In this document: positions 56,698 through 64,000 of the stretch, piece after piece | Position numbering within the stretch: position 1 is the stretch's first letter | Layout: each line of letters begins with the position of its first letter | DNA from: Xestospongia bergquistia | Taxonomy: Eukaryota; Porifera; Demospongiae; Haplosclerida; Petrosiidae | Assembly (NCBI GenBank): GCA_963965975.1 | Contig: OZ014414.1 | Span: forward strand, 1,773,501 to 1,837,500 | DNA length: 64,000 bases | Reading direction: 5' to 3' | The notes under the pieces: model-generated | Databases searched by the model: none | Seen by the model: only the letters and a program-made list of their open reading frames with translations | What the model was told of the DNA's origin: nothing | Position numbers and translations under genes: made by a program

Positions 56698-57400
56698 AAT
56701 GATTACTGACATATTGAGAAAAGATAGCTTACTAGCTTTGCAGGACTTTTTAAGTTATGAATATACAATATAAAAATTTTAGTAATAAATGATTTGTTAG
56801 TTGTTTCATTTTTAAAATGAGAATTGTTACACACATGTCATAACATTACCAGAAATATTGTCACTGTCTTATATAATATTGTAAATACTAGAGTAATAGC
56901 TATAAATGGTAATATTAAGTGTATTTACAAAGGTTATATGCATAGCTTGTGTAACAAATAACTTGTACCCTACAAAGGTGTATTACATAAAGGGGTGACA
57001 GTTACAATGAGTAGAAACATTTTTTCAAATAATTCATGACTGTACTAGTCCACTAGTAACATTGAATAAAATTTAAGTTAGTAAAAACAACAACATCAAC
57101 ATAAAATCATGTTATTAAGAGAAAAGGATGATGAGGATTTACTGAATTATTGTAGACTAAATTAACACAATAATTAGTTACATTGTCATATCTATTTTAT
57201 ATTATCACAGTTCATGTAAGTATACATTTCTTTGATATGTGATGCTGTGTATTTTACTATTATATCTTATTTATCCTGTTGTCTTTGTCAAAATGAATAA
57301 TGATGATGAAGTGGTTGTAAAAAGTAAACAAATTATGATTATTATAATTCTAGAAATCCAGTTTGTTATTTTTCATTGCTTCTAGTAAAAATCAACAACT
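56698..57400. other. 3' flank of kinase B
   Basis: 56850-57150 is duplicated at 58850-59130 after the kinase fragment. 57160-57380 resembles the spacer before kinase A (38640-38890). No gene. Confidence 0.6.
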
Positions 57401-57401
57401 G

Positions 57402-58617
57402 CACAGTAAAAAGTGATGGGTAGAAAGTACCCAAACATTTCGGTCAAAACACCTGCAACTCAGGTAACCCATGTCTTGGGTTAAATAACCCAATGAAAAT
57501 AATAGTTATAGTAACTGTCAAATCTATTGGTGATTTAACCCACACCTATAGTTAAAGTAACATCTGACATAAGTAGTTGAGGTAACAATTGCTGTTACTT
57601 TAACTTCGTGCACTGTGGTTACTGTAACACTTAGTAGGTTTGATTCTAACATATGTTACAGTTATCATAACTAACAAAATAGGTTGTTATAACTAATATT
57701 GTTAATGTAAATCATTGATGGTGACATGCTTCTTTTTTTTTGGTTTCATCATGTAATGTACTTTATTTTGATAGCCACACTGAAAAAAGAATGTTGGCAT
57801 TTTAACTAAAGTCTTCATTACTATAGTTACATCAATATGATGTAAGCCCAATTCAAAGTTGCTACAAGACCAATACTAGTGTAACTCAATAAGCATGAAG
57901 CGAACTAGTTATATCTACAACCACATTGCTTTTACACCCACTTTGCTATAGTAGTCAAATCATGGCTTCAATTGAAGCAATAAGCAGATGCTATTTCAAC
58001 TTAATTAACCTAGTTAGTTAGGTTGAAATAGTATCTACCTCTCCCTCATAATTTCAGTTATTGGACAATAAACTACAAAGTGTATTTTTGGCTTCTAGTT
58101 GACTTTATACATATTAAGTTAGACCAGTTTTTGGCTTTGTGCTAACTCAATATTGGGCTTACATCAACTTGATGAGATTCTGGTATCAAGGACAATGATT
58201 GAAATGACAAATTCTATTTTAAGTGCATTATTATTCCGATGTCATTTCTGTTTCTTCACACCAGTCATTAATATCTGATTTATTTGATTATAATGTTTAT
58301 CATGGTCATAAACTAACAGATGGTTTGACTTATATTTATCTAAAACACTATGTTATGTAAAATAATATTGTTTTTTCTCCCTTTTACCAATTTGTTTTAA
58401 TAACTAGATTACATTGTTATTTTTGTGTTTAACTACCTAACCTGGTTATAGTAACAGTCAGTCAACATAGTAGCTTCAACCAACTTCGTTACATGAATCC
58501 ATTTTAGTTAAAGTTACCCAGGAGTGTCACTACAATTACATGTAGGTTAATATAACCAATTTGTATTGTAGTTGATACAACCATGTGGGTAGTTTTAATC
58601 TTGTGTTTTTTGCTGTG
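57402..58617. mobile_element. composite inverted-repeat element at the kinase fragment edge
   Basis: Imperfect 32-base inverted ends: CACAGTAAAAAGTGATGGG... at 57402 and its mirrored CACAGCAAAAAACACAAG... at 58617, both closing with CTACCCA/GTACCCA-type words. It contains a nested MITE (57831-58173) and many GGTTA/TAACC-rich partial palindromes. Its right edge is exactly where kinase similarity begins. No transposase frame seen. Confidence 0.5.
57831..58173. mobile_element. MITE with ATGTAA(G)CCCAAT termini, copy 3
   Basis: 22-base ends ATCAATATGATGTAAGCCC and (reverse complement of the right end) ATCAAGTTGATGTAAGCCC, differing at about three positions. Shares TTTTGGCTTCTAGTTGA and TTATACATATTAAGTTAG with the copies near 31 kb. 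Confidence 0.7.
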
Positions 58618-58850
58618 TGATTTTTGTGCTAACAAGGCTCATAAAGGAGTTACCATTGCTACAGGTGATTTTGTGTATAGTGCTCGTCAGTCTTCACAAG
58701 ATATCCTCCACAAAGAACAAACAACAAAATTGGATTGTTATAGTTATGTTATTCTCTTATATGGGAGGTTATGACTTGTTGATTTCCTGGCTTTTCAGTT
58801 TTTAAAGAGATGCTTAGACAAATGTTTGCACTTTGATTAGCAAAAGTATT
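58618..58850 (+). pseudogene. kinase C-lobe fragment
   Basis: Matches the kinase genes from just after the DFG region: AACAAGGCTCATAAAGGAGT, GATTTTGTGTATAGTGCTCG (APE became ARQ), CACAAAGAACAAACAACAAA. A one-base change in TTATGTGAG to TTATATGGGAG shifts frame, and the text stops at CTTAGACAAATGTTTGCA. Followed by duplicated 3' flank to about 59130. The rest of this copy is missing, replaced by the element at 57402-58617. Confidence 0.9.
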
Positions 58851-59189
58851 GTCATTGTCTTAAGCAATATCATAGATACTAGAGTGATGTCTATAAATGG
58901 TAATATTAAGTGTAATTACAAAGGTTATATATATATTTAGCTTGTGTGCCAAATAAGTTGTACCCCATAAAGGTGTATTATATAAAGAGATGACAGTCTC
59001 AATAAGTAGGAACATTTTTTTCAAATAAATCCTGACTGTACTAGTCTACTAGTAACACCAAAAAAAGTTAAGTTGGTGAAAACAAGAAAGAGATGATGTA
59101 GATTTACTGAATTAGAGTAGACTTACTGATTCGATAAGTGAAATTTATATACTTTACCACTAAAATTACTACAGCTGGGTTGATTGTAT

Positions 59190-59695
59190 ATCTTTTTTAT
59201 GTTTTTTTTAGAAACACAATAAATTGCTCAATAGTCAGAGACTAGTACAAAGAGCAATGATTACATTATATAAATAATAGGTAATTACTTGAATAAATGA
59301 CGGGGAGAATTTGATAAAATTATTGAACTGTTAGAGTCTTTAACAGATGGTGGAAGTGAGTTCCACAGGGCAGAAGTGTTTGGGAAGAAGGAATACAAGG
59401 AAGAATTGGTTCGGGAATAGGGGATTCTAATGTTTAGATGGTGAGAAAAGCGAATATGAGATGAGGAACTGTCTTGAAAGATGAGAATGTTACTTAGAAT
59501 AAATAAAATATTGTGAATGAACTTATAGAGAAGGAGAAGGTTGGAAATTTTCCTTCTGGAAGAGAGTTTGGGAAGGGAGAGTTGATATAATAAAAAATGA
59601 TAATCAGAGGACCATTGTTTTGTACATAACTTGGGTGCAAAAGACTGAACATCTTCAAGTTTCTTGATGTCTTTCAGTTGGTAAGGGTCCCAAAC
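59190..59695 (-). mobile_element. CR1/jockey-type LINE, 3' end of reverse-transcriptase frame
   Basis: Minus-strand frame from 59695 to TAA at 59285-59287 reads VWDPYQLKDIKKLEDVQSFA, SLPKLSSRRKISNLLLLYKF, RIPYSRTNSSLYSFFPNTSA, LWNSLPPSV, the well-known C-terminal pattern of non-LTR reverse transcriptases (VWDP...LExVQ...RR...LY, SFFP, WNSLP). A short 3' UTR and an A-rich tail (complement of 59190-59215) follow. 5'-truncated, as is usual for LINEs. Base composition is GC-richer than the neighbours. It starts inside a hairpin MITE half, so it probably inserted there. Confidence 0.85.
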
Positions 59696-59770
59696 AGTTT
59701 TGTATACATACAGTTGTTATATATGCATAACTATACTATATGTATGGAAAACTGTTTTTTGATATGTTTA
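59696..59770. mobile_element. half of a hairpin MITE, copy 3
   Basis: GTTTTGTATACATACAGTTG and GAAAACTGTTTTTTGATATG match the central half of the 37430 and 54955 elements; the outer left arm is missing at the LINE junction. Confidence 0.5.
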
Positions 59771-59964
59771 TATATAATATGTACATGTTATTTGAAATTA
59801 ACATTGACTTTTACTAATATTATTTGTATAAGCTAAAAAGTATTCCCCTATTACATTATATAAATATTGTTTAATCATCAATTGTGATGTTAATTGTTGC
59901 ATGTACGCTATGAGAACTGAAATGTGGAGGTGTGGCTCAAGTTAGTAAGAATTTGCTAAGTCAG

Positions 59965-60533
59965 ATGGCCAAGGAGTTGTGTACTTTTCACCATCGGCAC
60001 GGTCTTAATATTCGTCTCCTAGAAGATGGAGCAGTCGCACTTCGAGTTAACAGTCATAATAATGGAATAGTGTTTACAGAACAACCAATTCCAAACGAAT
60101 ACATGTTTCAAGTAGAAGTGGTCAAGCAAAATGACAAAGGTTATCCTGAATCTCTTGTAAGTGGCCTTGGTGTTTAAATATATAACATTATTCTATTTAA
60201 ATAGAGAATTGGGGTGACAACTATATCACCTGATGAAGCTGAGATACCTTCAGATGCTCTGGCATTTTGTTCTAAGTCAGATTATTGGATGTTGAGAAAT
60301 AATCAAATTTACAATTCTGACTATGGAATGATTCTTAATTTTGATATTAATAGTTTGTCAGTGGGCCAGTCAGTAGGACTGTCAGTTAACCCAAATGGAA
60401 AACTTAGCTTTTATGTTGATGGAAAGTTCCATGATATTGTGTGGAGAGGTTTACCTACTGGTATGAAATACTGGGGCGTGGCTGATGTGTATGGACCAGT
60501 ATCATCTATTAAGTCAAGCTTCATATTTTGTAA

Positions 60534-60628
<95 letters not shown>

Positions 60629-62601
60629 CCATTAAATTTGGTATTTTATTTTCCAATTGTTATCTAAAGTGCCTTCTTTGAGAAGACCACACAGAGCTAG
60701 AATGTTGGCTGTTAGATCATACAGTGATAAACATAGTCTTCATAAGGAATCGAGATTTTCATTTCCAACTATTAGTACAAAAGAACGCAAGTTTAAAATT
60801 GGTGATCATGTCATTGTACCTACAAAAGAAAAAAAAATGCTTACTGGTATTGTGAGGTGGACTGGAGGTGTGATGATGTCTCAGGAAGCTAAAGAAGTAA
60901 TAGCTGTTGGAGTAGAAACTGTAAGTAAAATGATATATGTCTTTTTAAGCCTTATTTTAATAATGATTTCTTTACTGGTTACCAATAGTTTTATTATTGC
61001 ATTATGTAGTTTACTATATCACATTACTTTGAAAGGAAAAAAATTATTTCTTTCATACTATAGTCAATTAAATAATTATAAGTAAATTGTTTTACATCTT
61101 GTCCAAAAATTAAGCAATAAATGGATGATATGTGAGTAAACATTATTAGTATTAGTGATTGCATACAAGCAAGCTGTAGAATCATTTTGTTGACTGTGTT
61201 AACAATAATAATGTAAAATTGCATACTTGATTATATGTAGAGTTGAGGAAACGATTGTCGAGTCTATAACATGTGCCATTAATTAACATTTTTTATTTGT
61301 CTTAGGACGATTATTTTGAGGACGACAAAGAATATTTTGATCTCTATTTAAAAGCCATTAATACTCACGAACAAGCGTTCTTCAAAGTAGATTTCAATCA
61401 TGGTTGCATTTTTCGCCCTGAACATTTAATTCTTCATGCTAAGGAGTATACTCAACAACAACAGATAGCTCACCATCAAAGGGTAAAAATACCCTCATCA
61501 GAGGACAATGAAAGTCCATTAAGCTTTATTGAAGCAAAAAAGCTTCAATCATTTAATGTTCAGCCCAAAGAAACTCTAAAAGAACAATTAGTGTTACAAG
61601 AAAGAGTGTTTCAAAACCAAATTGCAGAGATTAAAAAGGAAAACCAAAAACTAATTGAAATACAACAACTGTTACAAGACAGTAACCAGCAACTTGAGCA
61701 GGAAAAACAGACACTTATAAAAGAGAATGCTGATTTACAAATACAAATTACTCAAAAAGGTATTGAAATTATGCAACTTAAAAGGCAACTGGCCGAAACA
61801 ACATGGAAAGTAAGTCATAATGAAATCACACTTACTGAAGAAGAATTGGGAAGAGGTGGTTGGGGAGTAATCAAGATTGGCATTTTTCAGGAGCAAAGAG
61901 TTGCAGTAAAACAGATGTATCAAGTTATTATGAGTTCTGATAATTTAGAATTAATATATCGTGAGATTAACACAATGGCTACATTACGTCATCCTAATAT
62001 TCTACAATTTATTGGAGCAGTATTAGATGATCCATCAGGTAATCCTATGATTATTACTGAAGTAATGGATACTACACTTAGAAATGCTTATATCAACAGG
62101 GAGCTCATTCCTGATCCATCTTGTCAACCTACTTTGTTAACTATAATGAGAGATGTAGCAGCAGGATTAAACTACCTTCATTGTCTTCATGATCCTATAA
62201 TACATCGTGACATAAGTAGTTCTAATGTCCTATTGGAATATAAAGGTCATCAAAAGTGGAAAACTAAGATATCTGACTTTGGCTCTGCTAATAAGGCTCA
62301 TAAAGCAGTTACCATTGCTGCAGGTGCTTTTGTTTATAGTGCTCCTGAGTCTTCACAAGATATCATCCATAAAGAACAAACAACAAAAATGGATTGTTAT
62401 AGCTATGGTATTCTCTTATGTGAGATTATGACTTGTCGATTTCCTGATTTATCAGTTTTTCAAGAGATGCTTAGACAAATGTTTGCTATGTCTCGAAATA
62501 TTTATGAATTAATACTTTCTTGTATTAAAAAAGATCCTGAGGCTCGTCCTTCAATGAAAAGAATAATTGAGCGTCTAGATATTTGTAGGAAACAGATTTA
62601 A
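59965..62601 (+). CDS. NHR-CAP-Gly-like-coiled-coil-kinase C
   Basis: Four exons, 59965-60156, 60205-60529, 60670-60920, 61306-62601, 687 residues. ATG 59965 follows an in-frame CAG and is the conserved MAKELC start. NHR 1-172 (FHHRHGLNIRLLED, VDGKFHDIVWRGLP); CAP-Gly-like region 210-300 (KFKIGDHVIVPTKE, TGIVRWTGGV, VGVET, YFDLYLKAINT, CIFRPEH); coiled coil ~345-425 (NQQLEQEKQTLIKENADLQ); kinase with GRGGWG (G438), VAVK (K458), HRDISSSN (D558), DFG (D580), APE, all catalytic residues present. It is the longest and most complete member. Its coiled coil resembles A's, while A lacks the second half of the CAP-Gly-like region. Confidence 0.87.
60533..60628. repeat. (AT)n then (ATT)n in intron 2 of kinase C
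   Basis: TA run to about 60588 followed by an (ATT) run to about 60628, filling the intron. Same position and order as in kinase A. Frames rich in Ile/Tyr, or Asn on the other strand, are artefacts. Confidence 0.95.
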
Positions 62602-63395
62602 AATGAATACAGACAACATTTATGACATAAATTGCTGTAACATTAAATGTATATACAATTATTTATAGAACTAACTGTCTTTCAGTGATTTTAATTGGTC
62701 CAAATTACACTAATGTACATTACGTTATTTTTATTATATAACCTTTATAACTTTTATATTATTATATCAACCAATCAATTATAACATTGTTATGAGTCTA
62801 GTTAAAGCATTTTTAATATACTTTAGTGTTCATTTATGTGAAGTTATGAAATTGTGCTTGGAGCAAACAAGCAGCTTAAAATGCTTGGAGATGTCGAGAT
62901 CTAGACTTATATTGCTGAAAAAAACATAGTACTGTTTTGCTTACTAATACACTATTGTAAATGTATCACTAGAACACACATAATATGATTTGCCATTTGT
63001 ATGACTTAAATAAACTTACCTCTCTTTAAAAGTTGTGTACTAGCATATACAATGACAAATGCAAGATGCTTACTTATAAGGTGGAATATTTGAATATTGA
63101 TATGAATCCTCATGACAATCATCTTATTTCTTAAAAATTAAATTTAATATCAGTTCTAATTATTAACTACCTAAACATAGTAAATAGTCAAAGCAGTATT
63201 TTTTGTATGAAAACATTTTCAAATGAAAAGGTGAAAAAATGAAAATGAACAGTAGATCTAATGAATGTTTTAAGTAATATATATGCAGTCAGGTAAGCAA
63301 AGATATACAAAGTTATAGTCAACTTACAGAAACAATAATTAAAATAAATAAATACAATCTTTCCATGTTGCTGCCACATAATTGTAATATTCACA
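62602..63395. other. 3' flank of kinase C
   Basis: 62920-63075 resembles 41500-41660 after kinase A, so this flank was part of the duplicated unit. No gene seen. Confidence 0.6.
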
Positions 63396-63400
63396 TACAT

Positions 63401-63626
63401 ACACTGTAAAAAATAACATGTAATTTTAACAATTAGTTTGTATGTTACACAAGTGAATTACTATGAAATGTAGAATTACATAAACTACTCATTGTATACT
63501 TTGTTGGTATGTAAAGGTACAACAAGTTATGTAGTGAGCAGTAGACAAGAATTCTATATTCCATAGTAATCCATCCATTTAAAGTACAAATTAGTTGTTA
63601 AAATGACATATTAATTTTTACAGTGT
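63401..63626. mobile_element. MITE with 32-bp terminal inverted repeats
   Basis: Left end ACACTGTAAAAAATAACATG... and right end (reverse complement) ACACTGTAAAAATTAATATG..., both continuing to TTTTAACAA; about 28 of 32 positions agree. 226 bases, non-coding. The CACTGTAAAAA end is shared with the 35361-35608 element. Confidence 0.85.
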
Positions 63627-64000
63627 AAGACACATCATATTATTTTGCATACATGATAAAATATGCACTACATGCAAAAATTAGTATAGCCAGTACACTG
63701 TTTTGATAGGTAAATGTACCAGTTAGTATACTTAAACAAACCAATCCTAAAAAAGGATGTATCTGTAGTATGGAGAATGCACAAGCACACATTAAGTTAC
63801 TACATGTACAGATTACATAACAATAGCTCTCACACAGCCCAACATCCATGAAAATTATAACTTATGAGACAATGAACAGTATCTTTGTCACATTGTTATT
63901 AATATATTTTATTGTACTGTTTCAATTATCAGTTTATTAAGTTAGTTAATAATAATATTTTAATCAAAATGTTAAGTGTTGTTTTATGAGGTAATTAAAC
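63627..64000. other. no feature seen
   Basis: AT-rich end of the window. A minus-strand 69-codon frame with hydrophobic stretches has no support beyond being open. Confidence 0.5.

Noticed and set aside
1..64000. tRNA or rRNA genes
   Set aside because: No cloverleaf with A/B box or rRNA-like conserved block was recognised by eye; a tRNAscan or Rfam run would be needed to exclude them.

Overview
The window reads as nuclear DNA of an early-branching animal, most likely a demosponge such as a haplosclerid (inference). The evidence is low GC, short GT-AG introns (about 40 to 400 bases) with many phase-1 exons, animal-only domains (Neuralized repeats, dispanin/CD225, Ig, anaphylatoxin-like, fibrinogen-like) beside CR1/jockey-type and copia-type retroelements, and heavy local tandem duplication. 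All gene models were assembled by eye from splice signals, reading phase and paralogue comparison.

Layout. 1-8.8 kb: two tandem dispanin (CD225/IFITM-like) genes with a shared promoter design, each preceded by a decayed piece of a fibrinogen-like C-terminal domain, then an intact single-exon secreted protein with eleven 37-residue repeats and that same domain. 8.8-25 kb: repeat-dominated. A 39-bp minisatellite occurs in three blocks and separates two near-identical copies of a roughly 4-kb segment. The segment holds decaying coiled-coil exons on the minus strand, a CCAAT/E2F-type promoter, three short tandem repeats and a GC-rich inverted repeat. 25-34 kb: start of a minus-strand gene, then two gasdermin-like pore-forming genes (minus) flanking an alpha-fucosyltransferase. 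36-41 kb and 54-63 kb: an array of Neuralized-repeat (NHR) + basic/CAP-Gly-like + coiled-coil + protein-kinase genes: three full genes, one NHR-only paralogue and one kinase fragment. 42-52 kb: a copia fragment inserted into a minus-strand family of secreted proteins built from phase-1 exons (anaphylatoxin/fibulin-like Cys domains, Thr-rich mucin repeats, three tandem pairs of Ig-like exons). 53-54 kb: a small minus-strand gene divergent from kinase B.

How it may fit together (inference). Many products belong to families tied elsewhere to innate recognition, membrane defence or cell death: dispanins, gasdermin-type pore formers, secreted lectin-like and Ig/mucin proteins, and NHR kinases. The locus looks like a fast-evolving, duplication-rich environment-response region. 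The most notable items are the two gasdermin-like genes that end right after the pore-forming domain, with no room for a C-terminal inhibitory domain, and the NHR-kinase array, whose kinase exons look homogenised while the linkers diverge.
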